Positions 1 through 7,337 of a stretch of DNA of 13,629 bases are shown here, in pieces (the stretch's first letter is position 1; every line of letters starts with the position of its first letter). The stretch comes from Candidatus Omnitrophota bacterium (GTDB taxonomy: Bacteria > Omnitrophota > Gorgyraeia > Duberdicusellales > 4484-171). The stretch covers positions 1 through 13,629 of the forward strand of contig JAQVOZ010000016.1 in assembly GCA_028702365.1 (NCBI GenBank). Reading direction: 5' to 3'. Under the pieces are notes generated by a model. The model worked only from the letters and a program-made list of their open reading frames with translations. It did no database searches and was not told the DNA's origin. The position numbers were made by a program, and so were the translations under genes.

Positions 1-612
1 ATATTGCGACGCCGTCACGAACTTGACAAAAGCGAAAGCATTCTAAAGGAGATAATTAATAAAAATCCTAAGTTTTCTCCTGCCTATATAAGCCTTTCCT
101 ATATAAGGTATACAAAAACAGATTTTAGGGGGGCAAGCAAACTTGCTTTATACGTTATTAAGCAGGGAAGGCCGACAGTTGATTTAACTAACTATGTCAG
201 AGCATATCTTTTATATGCCGGGGCAAAAGGGATGATTGCCCACTATGGCGGGCCAATTTCTAAAATTATAAATGGAACAGCAGTTTTTCCGGCATTGGAA
301 ACCGCGCAAAATTTGCTTCCGGAATATCCCGGAGTTTATTATGGGCTTGGCAGTTTCTACCTTTTGGCACCGGAAGTAGTAGGCAGGGATATTAATAAGG
401 CAAAAGAATATTTGGAAAAAGCAGTTAAAGCCGACCCGTTTTTTGCCGATTCTTATGTGCGGCTTTCACAGGTATATCAGCTTAAAAAAGATGAAGTAGA
501 GGCCCAGATTTATTTAAATAAAGCGCTTGCCGTTGACTCCGGAAATGAACTTGCATTGGATATAAAAAATGGAGGATGCAAGTTTATCTGTACCGGGCAA
601 ATCAAAGACTAA
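1..612 (+). CDS. TPR-repeat protein, 5' end missing
   Basis: The frame is open from the first base, so this is the C-terminal part (about 203 residues) of a longer protein; the TTG at 4 is not a convincing start. Helical repeats of the tetratricopeptide type are visible, clearest near the end, where 'AKEYLEKAVKADPFFADSYV' is followed by 'RLSQVYQLKKDEVEAQIYL' and 'NKALAVDSGNELAL'; each shows the A/L/Y spacing and the Asp-Pro turn typical of TPRs. An earlier block (residues about 10-50) looks like another TPR pair. TPR proteins act as protein-protein scaffolds; the partner cannot be told from this fragment. The gene ends in TAA and overlaps the convergent polyprenyl synthase gene by 11 nt. It is followed by no obvious hairpin terminator. 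No catalytic motif is seen. Confidence 0.75.
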   Translation: MLRRRHELDKSESILKEIINKNPKFSPAYISLSYIRYTKTDFRGASKLALYVIKQGRPTVDLTNYVRAYLLYAGAKGMIAHYGGPISKIINGTAVFPALETAQNLLPEYPGVYYGLGSFYLLAPEVVGRDINKAKEYLEKAVKADPFFADSYVRLSQVYQLKKDEVEAQIYLNKALAVDSGNELALDIKNGGCKFICTGQIKD

Positions 613-1642
613 GGATTTGTTCGCAATAGCCTTTTAGCAGATTTTTGTATTGGATTTTCATTCTTGACGAAGAGATCGCTTCTTTTGCTTTGTTGAGGAA
701 AAAAGAAATTTCTGTTTTACTGCAATTAAGCGCCCCTGTATTTACGGTTATTTCCCTGATTTTTTTTAAATCGTTTTTATTCGCATTATCTTTCGATAGT
801 ATTTTCTCTATAAATTTCCTGTCTTTGTTGTCCGAATTTTTATAAGCATACCAAATTGGTATTGTTTTTTTTGCTTCTTTTAAATCAGTTAATGTGGATT
901 TGCCTATCTGGTCTTCCTCGGCGAACATATCAAGGATGTCGTCTTTTATCTGAAAGGCCCTGCCCAGATATATCCCGTATTTGAAAAGCTTGTCGATTTC
1001 CTTTTTTTCTGCCTTGGCCAAAACTGCGCCCATCATAAGCGGCGCGGAAAATGTATAATAAGCAGTTTTTAAATCATATATCTTATAGATATCTTTTTTA
1101 TTTATTTCGCCAACACTTTTAATGCCGGATAAAAGCTCAATAAATTCCCCGCTGCCTGTATACATCGCTGCATCAAGGAGTATTCTTAAGGCTCTTTCTT
1201 TTTCCCTGTAATTTTGTTTTATGGATAAAAAAGTATGCAGGCTTAAAGCAAATATTACATCGCCAACAACAATACTTAAATCTTCACCGTTAAATTTTGC
1301 ACGTTTTTTGCTGCTAAGATACGCGTTAAGCATTGCATGCATCGAAGGCTTGCCTCTTCTGGTTTCTGATTTATCTATGACGTCATCGTGGATAAGCATA
1401 AAATCGTGCAGGAGCTCGCAGGATATTGCGCTTTTATAAAGGCCGGGGGGTATTTTGTTTGAAAAACCACGAAAGCCCACTATAAAAAGCACAGGCCTTA
1501 TGCGTTTGCCGCGGCGCAATGTGAAGTCTTCTATATGGTTAAATAAAAGAGGGGATATCTTACGCAAAGAATATGATTTTTCTATATCACGTATATAATT
1601 TTTAAGCTCTTTTTCTATTTTATTTTTTATTTTCAAAAACAT
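602..1642 (-). CDS. polyprenyl diphosphate synthase (short-chain, GGPP/FPP type)
   Basis: A trans-isoprenyl diphosphate synthase that condenses allylic diphosphates with isopentenyl diphosphate. From the ATG at 1642 it has 346 residues, usual for the family. Visible are the GKRIRP substrate-binding segment (45-50), the first aspartate-rich motif DDVID (86-90) followed by RRGKP, and the second motif DDILD (234-238) in QIKDDILD followed by GKST and DLKEAKKT. The residue five before the first motif is Phe81 and there is no two-residue insertion in the motif. In characterised families this pattern is that of archaeal-type GGPP synthases, whereas long-chain (octaprenyl) enzymes have a small residue there. 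A TTG start at 1681 would add 13 residues, but the ATG fits the family N-terminus better; a weak AAGG precedes it. It stops with TGA. It is divergent from the UbiA-like gene, 51 nt away, and probably supplies that enzyme's prenyl donor (inference). Confidence 0.93.
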   Translation of the reverse strand: MFLKIKNKIEKELKNYIRDIEKSYSLRKISPLLFNHIEDFTLRRGKRIRPVLFIVGFRGFSNKIPPGLYKSAISCELLHDFMLIHDDVIDKSETRRGKPSMHAMLNAYLSSKKRAKFNGEDLSIVVGDVIFALSLHTFLSIKQNYREKERALRILLDAAMYTGSGEFIELLSGIKSVGEINKKDIYKIYDLKTAYYTFSAPLMMGAVLAKAEKKEIDKLFKYGIYLGRAFQIKDDILDMFAEEDQIGKSTLTDLKEAKKTIPIWYAYKNSDNKDRKFIEKILSKDNANKNDLKKIREITVNTGALNCSKTEISFFLNKAKEAISSSRMKIQYKNLLKGYCEQILSL

Positions 1643-1693
1643 TGCCTTATGGTAACATAGGAATAAAGCTAATGCAAACAAAATGAGTCTTAT

Positions 1694-2590
1694 ATGCTAA
1701 AGAACCTTATTGAAGCTTTCAGATTGCCTTTTGTAGGAGCGAGCGCCCTTCCCTTTATATTCGGCTCTATAATCAACAGAGAAAAATTTAATTTTGCCGG
1801 TTTTATTTTTGGGCTTGTTGCTGTGATAGCCACGCACATAAGCGCAAACCTTATAAATGATTATGCTGATTCAAGGTCAGGCGCTGACTGGCAGGATAAA
1901 AATTCCTATAAGTTTTTCGGCGGCTCAAAACTTATACAGCAAAACATATTTTCTGAAAGATTTTACCTTAAAATGGCCGTTATATTTGCCGTTATTTCTG
2001 CTTTCTCGGTTTTGCTTCTTTCTCTGGTTATGAAAAGTTTTCTGGTGGTGCTTATCTATAGCGTTGTAATAGTTTTGAGCTGGTTTTATTCAGTAAACCC
2101 TGTCAAATTCTCTTACCGCAGGATTGGAGAATTTGTTCTCTTTTTATTGTTCGGTCCGGTCCTGGTTATGGGAGGGTATTTTATACAAACCAGGATATTC
2201 CCGGATTTAAAAAGTTTTCTTTTGTCGTTACCTTTCGGATTTTTTACAACCGCCATTCTTTTTGCCAATGAAATACCTGATTTTACCGAAGACCGCAACG
2301 TAGGCAAGAACAACTGGGTAAGCTTAATAGGCGTGAATAAATCTTTTTTATTCTATTGCCTGTTAATTGGTCTAGGTTTTTCGTCTATAATAATAAATGT
2401 ATTTGCCGCATTTTTAAGCCCCTGGGCATGTTTGACATTAATATTAATTGTTCCTGCGTATTCCGCAGCCAGGATAATCAAAAATTACTACGATAGCAAG
2501 TTTAAGCTTATCCAGTCTTCAAAACTCACAATTGGCATACAAACCTTCGTCAGTATCTGCCTTATTCTGGTTTCTTTGCTCAACCCCTGA
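1694..2590 (+). CDS. UbiA/MenA-family prenyltransferase
   Basis: An integral-membrane prenyltransferase of the UbiA superfamily, which moves a polyprenyl chain onto an acceptor ring. It has 298 residues and about eight to nine hydrophobic helices. The first Mg-diphosphate motif is NLINDYAD (52-59) and the second is NEIPDFTED (192-200, with D196 and D200). The segments 'FFGGSKLIQQ' and 'GEFVLFLLFGPVLVMGGYF' followed by 'DRNVGKNNWVSLIG' resemble MenA (1,4-dihydroxy-2-naphthoate prenyltransferase) more than UbiA or heme O synthase. The acceptor is therefore probably a quinone precursor, but other UbiA branches cannot be excluded. The ATG at 1694 has only a weak GAG upstream. The gene ends in TGA about 47 nt before ndh and is likely cotranscribed with it. 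The divergent prenyl synthase supports a quinone-tail role. Confidence 0.88.
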   Translation: MLKNLIEAFRLPFVGASALPFIFGSIINREKFNFAGFIFGLVAVIATHISANLINDYADSRSGADWQDKNSYKFFGGSKLIQQNIFSERFYLKMAVIFAVISAFSVLLLSLVMKSFLVVLIYSVVIVLSWFYSVNPVKFSYRRIGEFVLFLLFGPVLVMGGYFIQTRIFPDLKSFLLSLPFGFFTTAILFANEIPDFTEDRNVGKNNWVSLIGVNKSFLFYCLLIGLGFSSIIINVFAAFLSPWACLTLILIVPAYSAARIIKNYYDSKFKLIQSSKLTIGIQTFVSICLILVSLLNP

Positions 2591-2637
2591 AGCTCTCTGA
2601 GGCTAATTAATGTAATGTCGGGTTGGTTGTTCAGCTT

Positions 2638-3882
2638 ATGAAACAATCACAGAAAACCAAAGTTGTAATCATTGGTTCCGGATTCGCAGGATTAAGCTCG
2701 GCGCTCGGGCTGTCCAGAGTTAATCGCGATTTGGAAATTACCGTTATTGACAGGAAAGAGACTTCTGATTTTCTGCCTTCGCTTCCTGATATTCTCGGAA
2801 GAGGGATAAGCCCGAAAGTTCTCGCTTATGATATAAAGTTAATTGCCAAAAAAAATGGTTTTGAGTTTATAAAGAAAGAAGTTTCTGCGATAGACCTTTC
2901 CGGGAAAAAAGTTTATGTGGGCAATAAAAAAATTGATACTTCGACCCCGCTCAGTATTTCCTCGACTTCACTCGGGACAGTGAACTTGTCGAATCATAAC
3001 CCTGAGCGGGCGAAGCGAGCCGAATGGGTTGATTATGATTATCTGGTTATAGCGAGCGGGTCGGAAACCAATTTTTATGGAAATGACAATATAAAGGAAT
3101 CCGCCTATACGCTTGATAGCGCAAATGACGCAGTAAAAATTATTACTGCGCTGAAAGGAAATTGTTTTGATACTTTTATAATTGGCGGCGGAGGCTATAC
3201 CGGTATTGAGGTGGCTACTAACCTAAGGAAGTTTTCGCTGGAGAAAAAACAAAAAACGAAAATAATCATTGTTGAAAAATCAGAATCAATATTGGGGCCG
3301 TTGCCTCAATGGATGAAGGATTACGCAACCGGTAATCTTTCGGGGTTGAATATAGAAATACTTACAAAAAGCTCAATTGACCGCATAGAAGGCAGCTCCG
3401 TCAATGTTACTGGACAGAAGATATTTAATAATGCTTTAGTGATTTGGGCGGCAGGAGTTAAAACGGCAAAATTTATCCAGGAATTAAGCGCAGAGAAAAA
3501 TGCACAGGGAAGGCTTATGGTAGATGAGTATTTGCGGCTTGATAAAAACTGTTTTGTTGCGGGTGACGCTGCATATATAAAATATGGGAAAAATTATTTA
3601 AGAATGGCAGTTCAATTCGCAATAGCGCAGGGTAATCTAACCGCAAGAAATATAATCAGTTCCATAAAAGGCAAAAAACTTTTGGAGTATAAACCACTTG
3701 ATTTAGGATATATTATACCCATGGCAAACAATTATTCCTGCGGGAATGTTTTCGGGGTAAATTTAAGGGGAAAACTGCCTACGTTACTGCATTTTATTAT
3801 GTGTATTTATAGGCTGCGCGGAGTGAGGAAAAAGATTGGGTTCATAAAAAATTTAATAGGAATAAGACAATACTGCACATAG
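2638..3882 (+). CDS. ndh: type II NADH dehydrogenase (NDH-2), with in-frame palindromic insertion
   Basis: A flavoprotein that passes electrons from NADH to quinone at the membrane surface without pumping protons. From the ATG at 2638 it has 414 residues; a TTG at 2623 would add five. Visible are the FAD Rossmann motif GSGFAG (13-18), the NAD-binding GGGGYTG (183-189), a WAAGV segment, the second FAD motif AGDAA (308-312), and a basic amphipathic C-terminus (after 'LRGKLPTLLH') typical of the NDH-2 membrane anchor. Residues 101-132 (Thr/Ser-rich, then NPERAKRAEWVD) are foreign to the family. They are encoded by a 96-nt palindromic repeat, and removing it restores KIDYDYLVIASG, a normal NDH-2 strand. 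The gene lies between the UbiA-like gene and doxX, fitting a quinone-reducing module. Related NAD(P)H-quinone or sulfide:quinone reductases are the alternatives; SQR-type catalytic cysteines were not seen. Confidence 0.9.
   Translation: MKQSQKTKVVIIGSGFAGLSSALGLSRVNRDLEITVIDRKETSDFLPSLPDILGRGISPKVLAYDIKLIAKKNGFEFIKKEVSAIDLSGKKVYVGNKKIDTSTPLSISSTSLGTVNLSNHNPERAKRAEWVDYDYLVIASGSETNFYGNDNIKESAYTLDSANDAVKIITALKGNCFDTFIIGGGGYTGIEVATNLRKFSLEKKQKTKIIIVEKSESILGPLPQWMKDYATGNLSGLNIEILTKSSIDRIEGSSVNVTGQKIFNNALVIWAAGVKTAKFIQELSAEKNAQGRLMVDEYLRLDKNCFVAGDAAYIKYGKNYLRMAVQFAIAQGNLTARNIISSIKGKKLLEYKPLDLGYIIPMANNYSCGNVFGVNLRGKLPTLLHFIMCIYRLRGVRKKIGFIKNLIGIRQYCT
2938..3033. repeat. 96-nt palindromic element inserted in frame within ndh
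   Basis: The outer arms CTTCGACCCCGCTCAG (2939-2954) and CTGAGCGGGCGAAG (3002-3015) are inverted complements except for a 2-nt bulge. The inner arms TCGACTTCACT (2962-2972) and AGTGAACTTGTCGA (2979-2992) pair with a 3-nt bulge. The unit is bounded by TTGAT at 2933-2937 and again at 3029-3033, as a 5-nt target duplication would be. Its length is exactly 32 codons with no stop in the ndh frame. Composition (GC-rich arms) differs from the surrounding gene. Small palindromic elements that insert in frame in genes are known, for example the Rickettsia palindromic elements; membership of any named family is not claimed. Confidence 0.8.
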
Positions 3883-3890
3883 CGCTAAAA

Positions 3891-3899
3891 AGAGGAGGT
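3891..3899 (+). promoter_or_regulatory. strong ribosome binding site of doxX-like gene
   Basis: AGAGGAGGT lies 5 nt before the ATG at 3905, a near-perfect Shine-Dalgarno sequence. It fixes the start and contrasts with the weak sites of the two genes upstream, so this product may be made in excess over them. Confidence 0.8.
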
Positions 3900-3904
3900 G
3901 TAAA

Positions 3905-4300
3905 ATGTTAAATCTGGTGATTCTTATCCTAAGGTTGTGCCTTGCAGTTGTATTTATCGGGCACGGCCTGCAGGTAGCTTTTGGCCTTTTTGGCGGACCG
4001 GATATTTCCGGCTTTTCTAAAATGCTTGCTGGTTTAGGCTTTAAGGCGCCGACTGTATGGGCTTATATTGCAGTTTATACCCAGCTTATTGCCGGGTTAT
4101 TTTTAATTCTCGGATTCTTAACGCGTTTTGCCGCTTTTTCTTTGTTTATTTTTATGCTGGTTGCAGTGATTACGGTTCATATCTCCAAGGGATTTTTTAT
4201 ACAGTCAGGAGGATTTGAATATAATTTTGTTCTTATGTGTATCTGCGCCAGCCTGATGCTTACTGGTTCGGGAAAATTTGGCATGACTCCTAAGCTGTAA
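3905..4300 (+). CDS. DoxX-family membrane protein
   Basis: A 131-residue protein with four hydrophobic helices and the DoxX family pattern: 'FIGHGLQVAFGLFGG' near the N-terminus, 'GFSKMLAGLGF' with a following Trp, 'LIAGLFLILGFLTRFAA', then 'VHISKGFFIQSGGFEYN' and a terminal 'GSGKFG'. The length is normal. DoxX was first described as a small subunit of an archaeal thiosulfate:quinone oxidoreductase, but most bacterial members are uncharacterised and some act in redox or stress membrane complexes. Placed 22 nt after ndh, in the same direction, it may work with the quinone pool (inference). The start is set by a strong ribosome binding site. A 140-nt gap follows. Confidence 0.88.
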   Translation: MLNLVILILRLCLAVVFIGHGLQVAFGLFGGPDISGFSKMLAGLGFKAPTVWAYIAVYTQLIAGLFLILGFLTRFAAFSLFIFMLVAVITVHISKGFFIQSGGFEYNFVLMCICASLMLTGSGKFGMTPKL

Positions 4301-4381
4301 GCGCGGATGCAAACGAGTAAAAAATCTATTGCGGAGAAGTTATTTTGTTCGTTATTGTTCTTGCTGCAGCCGGTATTACTT

Positions 4382-4411
4382 TTGTTCGAAATAAATTTAT
4401 TGATTTATAAT
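4382..4411 (+). promoter_or_regulatory. possible sigma-70 promoter for the membrane protein at 4440
   Basis: TTGTTC (4382-4387), an 18-nt spacer and a consensus TATAAT (4406-4411) lie just upstream of the ATG at 4440. Transcription would begin near 4418. The gap 4301-4439 shows no hairpin terminator. It also holds two very short hydrophobic reading frames (4307-4420 from ATG; 4345-4410 from TTG) that are not supported well enough to call genes. Confidence 0.4.
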
Positions 4412-4439
4412 CTTTTTTAGTTTATGATAAACCAATATA

Positions 4440-5534
4440 ATGGTTAAATTTAACGAAATAATCAGTGCGTCCTTGGAATGGACGGCAGCTGTATTGTTCA
4501 GGCCATTTAGCCCAAAAAAATGGCTGATTTTGACTTTTATTGCTTTTTTGGCGGGAGCTATTGCCGGCGGAAATTCTAATTTAAATTTACAAGAAAGGGA
4601 TAACCGCACCAGGGAAGCTTCCGCAGCCCGGCAATACGAACAAAAATCTTTTCAAACTGCAAAAATATCTTCCCCGGAACAAAAATCAATCTCAAAAAAA
4701 GAAATCGAAAATCTTTTTAAAAAATCTGTTACCGGACCGGTTATTTTTATTATCATCTTGGCGGTTATCGCAGGGATTGTTTTATTTATAGTATTATCGT
4801 GGCTATGTTCACGTTTTTATTTTATTTTCCTGGAGGACGTCACTAAAAACGATGCTTCAATAGTCGTGCCTTTCAAAAATAACAGAGTTATCGGAAATTC
4901 ATTTTTTAAATTTAATCTCATATTTATACTTTTGCTTATTTGTATTGTCGCGCTTATTGTTTTTCTGGGTTTTATATCTTTATCAAATATAGGAGCATTC
5001 AGTAAAGATGCATCTTTAGGTTTCTGGAAGATTTTATCCGCCATATTGCCCGCTATTCTATTATTTGTTTTCGTTGTCATCGTTTGTGCTTTAATAGGCC
5101 TGATTATGAATGACTTTGTAACTATCGTAATGTTTAAGGATAAAATAAAAATTATTCCGGCTATCAAAAAAGTTTTTTCTACTCTGGTATTGAATAAGTT
5201 AAATTTCGTTTTATATGTCCTTATCAAAATTGGTTTGGCTATTTCATCTTCGATAATTTATAGCATTGCGTCATTTGTGGCTGTTATGAGCCTGATTTTT
5301 CCTGCAGCTATTGTTGCAAGCGTTTTTTATTTTATTTTTAAAGTTATACCAAAAAATATGCAATCAATATTTATGGTTGTAGTTGTTTTGGCTGCTATAC
5401 CGGTTATATTATTTTTGTGGTATTGTCTTGTATGCATGTATCTTCCTTTCGCTGTTTTCTTCAGGACTTTCAGTATAAAATTTTTTGGAAGGCTAAATGA
5501 CAGGTACGACCTTTTTAAATGTACTGGTGAGTAA
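4440..5534 (+). CDS. multi-pass membrane protein of unknown function
   Basis: A protein of 364 residues. After a short amphipathic start (EWTAAVLFRPFSPKKW) comes a first hydrophobic helix (about 28-45), then a hydrophilic Gln/Glu/Lys/Ser-rich stretch (about 46-95), then five to six long hydrophobic segments. The C-terminus ends with 'LPFAVFFRTFSIKFFGRLND', a pattern reminiscent of uncharacterised six-helix DUF families found in bacteria and archaea, but the family was not recognised with certainty. No catalytic or metal motif is seen. No good Shine-Dalgarno precedes the ATG; the start is supported by the family-like 'LEWTAAVLFRPFSPKKWL' opening. It heads a run of four further small membrane proteins in the same direction, 56 nt before the next one, so a shared envelope role is possible. 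Confidence 0.75.
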   Translation: MVKFNEIISASLEWTAAVLFRPFSPKKWLILTFIAFLAGAIAGGNSNLNLQERDNRTREASAARQYEQKSFQTAKISSPEQKSISKKEIENLFKKSVTGPVIFIIILAVIAGIVLFIVLSWLCSRFYFIFLEDVTKNDASIVVPFKNNRVIGNSFFKFNLIFILLLICIVALIVFLGFISLSNIGAFSKDASLGFWKILSAILPAILLFVFVVIVCALIGLIMNDFVTIVMFKDKIKIIPAIKKVFSTLVLNKLNFVLYVLIKIGLAISSSIIYSIASFVAVMSLIFPAAIVASVFYFIFKVIPKNMQSIFMVVVVLAAIPVILFLWYCLVCMYLPFAVFFRTFSIKFFGRLNDRYDLFKCTGE

Positions 5535-5590
5535 TTGAGCATAAAGCGAAATGTTGTTAGGCGGTATTCGTTTTTAAAAAAGGAGTCAAA

Positions 5591-6370
5591 ATGAAATGTG
5601 TAAACCATACCGATAGAGACGCGGTTGGGGTATGCAATTTTTGTACAAAAAGTATATGTTCCGAGTGCGTTGTCAATTTGAAAGGAGAAATTTATTGCAA
5701 AGAATGTGTTGCCTTGAAAATGGGAACCGCAAAAAAGGAAGAACATTCCCCGGCTCTTGCAGCGATTTTAAGCTTTATAATTGCAGGGCTTGGCCAAATG
5801 TATAACGGACAGGTCTGGAAGGGCCTGCTCATATTTATTACGTCTTTACTGTTTATCCCCTGGATTATAGGAATATTTGATGCGTACTTTGTTGCCAAAA
5901 AGATTAACAGGGGGGAGATTGTCTTAAAGAAAAAGACCGGTTGTCTAATTGCCATGATTGTGTGGGTTTTTATATCATGGGTCATGGTTTTTATCCTGGC
6001 TTTGTTTGCCGCGATAGCGATACCTCAGTTCATGAAGGTAAAAATGCGTGCAGGGGAAAATACAACGTTGGCCACGCTGAAATCTATTTCTTTTGCACTT
6101 GAATCTTATGCTAGCAAGAATAGTAATGTTTATCCGCAAAGCGAAGATAGTTTGCTTAATCTGGAGCCGCGGTATTTATCCATGCCCTATAACAACCGTA
6201 AAATTTACGGTTATTTATTTACGGAAGAATTAAGTTCTTCAGGGTATAAAATTACGGCAACTCCCCTAAATTGTAATGTGACAGGAACAAAAATATATAC
6301 TATTGAAACCGGAGGAAAATTATCTGAAAGTAATTGTGCGGGGCCGGGCACCGTATATAAAGAAGATTAA
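5591..6370 (+). CDS. B-box-like zinc finger / TM2 / pseudopilin-like fusion protein
   Basis: A 259-residue protein with three parts. Residues 3-39 hold eight likely zinc ligands (C3, H6, C15, C18, C23, C26, C36, C39), the spacing of a B-box-type zinc-binding domain. Residues 53-108 form a TM2-like domain with two helices ('LSFIIAGLGQMYNGQVWKGL' then 'WIIGIFDAYFVAKK'). Residues 118-147 are a hydrophobic helix ending 'AAIAIPQF', exactly the end of a type IV pilin N-terminal helix; the region after it ('LATLKSISFALESYASKN', 'YPQSEDSLLNLEPRYL', then a beta-rich end with two cysteines) reads like a pseudopilin globular domain. The prepilin peptidase site (G before F/M, then Glu at +5) is absent, so the helix is probably kept as a membrane anchor. 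AGGAG at 5581-5585 sets the start. The function is unknown. Confidence 0.82.
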   Translation: MKCVNHTDRDAVGVCNFCTKSICSECVVNLKGEIYCKECVALKMGTAKKEEHSPALAAILSFIIAGLGQMYNGQVWKGLLIFITSLLFIPWIIGIFDAYFVAKKINRGEIVLKKKTGCLIAMIVWVFISWVMVFILALFAAIAIPQFMKVKMRAGENTTLATLKSISFALESYASKNSNVYPQSEDSLLNLEPRYLSMPYNNRKIYGYLFTEELSSSGYKITATPLNCNVTGTKIYTIETGGKLSESNCAGPGTVYKED

Positions 6371-6384
6371 AGAGGAGGATTGTA

Positions 6385-7290
6385 ATGCGAAATAAGGTAA
6401 TATGTTTGTGTTTTATTTCTCTTTTATTCTTAGGTAATGTATTTTGCGACACAATAATTCTTAAGTCAGGCAAGCAGGTTGAAGGAAGCATTAAAGAAAG
6501 GACGAACGACGCCGTTAAGGTTGATATGGAAGGCGTAGTGATAACCTATTACCTGATGGATATCGATTCGATAAACGGCCAGAAAGTAATTATAGAAAGC
6601 GTTACAGTAACTGAAAAGGTAAGTCCGCAAACCACACCCGTGCCGACTGAAACATATCCAGGCGGAAAAGATGAATCTTCAGGTTTGCAAGTTCCGGGTG
6701 ATCAAGAAGAAACTATTCCTGAAACTTCTGCTCCGTCCAGTTTTAAGGTGTCTCCGGGGTTAGAGAAATCCACAGTACCGCTAGGACTTGCTGCCGGTGT
6801 AGTTGGCGGTATGATTTTGTTAGTATTATTTATGGGTATAATAATTTATGTTTATACATCAATATGCCTTCAATTTATTGCGAAGAAAACAGGCAATGAG
6901 CCTTTATTTTTGGCATGGATTCCGTTTGCGCATCACTTTTTAAGATTTAAAATTGCAAAAATGAACTATCTCTGGATTTTTGTTCCTGTAGGTGTGTTTT
7001 TCCTTAGTTTTATAGGCGGTTTTTCTGTCAGTTTATTCAATGCTTTAAGTGGCGCTGGCAAAGCTGCCGTGACTGCCAATCCGATATTTATGATTCTGAA
7101 TTTTTTTCTTACGGCTATTTATGCTGTATTTTCCGGCTTCCTCTGGTATAAGATTTCATTAGCCAGAAACAAAAAAGGCTGGATTGGTGCTTTGATGGCC
7201 ATAAGTATTCTTAATGCCGTACCATTTGTTTCTTTTATATCGCTTATTGGTTGCGGGGTTATAATGGGTTATTTAGCTTTTTCCGAATAA
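6385..7290 (+). CDS. secreted-domain and DUF5684-like membrane protein
   Basis: A 301-residue protein with a signal peptide (about 1-21, hydrophobic core 'ICLCFISLLFLGNVF'). It is followed by a small beta-rich domain (22-66; 'DTIILKSGKQVEGSIKERT' and 'YYLMDIDSING') of a type frequent in secreted proteins of Planctomycetes-like and Omnitrophota-like genomes. Then comes a Pro/Thr/Glu-rich linker (about 75-125) and four to five membrane helices. The part from about 150 ('YTSICLQFIAKKTGNEPLFL' then 'AWIPFAHHF') resembles DUF5684 membrane domains, with the 'AWIPF' and 'KIA' signatures. The N-terminal domain would lie outside the cytoplasmic membrane. AGAGGAGG (6371-6378), 6 nt before the ATG, is a strong ribosome site; the gene starts 14 nt after the previous stop, so the two are probably cotranscribed. 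No enzymatic motif is seen. Confidence 0.78.
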   Translation: MRNKVICLCFISLLFLGNVFCDTIILKSGKQVEGSIKERTNDAVKVDMEGVVITYYLMDIDSINGQKVIIESVTVTEKVSPQTTPVPTETYPGGKDESSGLQVPGDQEETIPETSAPSSFKVSPGLEKSTVPLGLAAGVVGGMILLVLFMGIIIYVYTSICLQFIAKKTGNEPLFLAWIPFAHHFLRFKIAKMNYLWIFVPVGVFFLSFIGGFSVSLFNALSGAGKAAVTANPIFMILNFFLTAIYAVFSGFLWYKISLARNKKGWIGALMAISILNAVPFVSFISLIGCGVIMGYLAFSE

Positions 7291-7298
7291 ATAAGGCC

Positions 7299-7326
7299 AA
7301 TCCTTGACAACATATTATCAAGGATT
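7299..7326 (+). other. stem-loop after the DUF5684-like gene
   Basis: AATCCTTGA (7299-7307) and TCAAGGATT (7318-7326) form a perfect 9-bp stem with a 10-nt loop, 8 nt after the stop codon of the preceding gene. No T-run follows, so intrinsic termination is doubtful; it may stabilise the 3' end of the message. The left arm overlaps a TTGACA (7304-7309) that could be a -35 box. Confidence 0.55.
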
Positions 7327-7331
7327 AAGAT
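7304..7331 (+). promoter_or_regulatory. possible sigma-70 promoter for the TM2/DUF2752 pair
   Basis: A consensus -35 TTGACA (7304-7309), a 16-nt spacer and TAAGAT (7326-7331; four of six matches to the -10 consensus). A transcript would begin near 7338, at the left end of a nested stem-loop. It overlaps the stem-loop at 7299-7326. Confidence 0.4.
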
Positions 7332-7337
7332 GGCTTA

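Noticed and set aside
1623..1681. Start of the polyprenyl synthase at the TTG at 1681
   Set aside because: The 13 added residues are not typical of the family, and the ATG at 1642 gives the usual N-terminus.
4817..5227. Open frame on the minus strand inside the membrane protein gene
   Set aside because: Antisense shadow of a hydrophobic AT-rich gene without protein-family features.
6465..6480. 16-nt identity GTCAGGCAAGCAGGTT with 13305-13320
   Set aside because: Both copies are inside coding regions and encode the same pentapeptide SGKQV in frame; no flanking similarity, so chance is more likely than a repeat.
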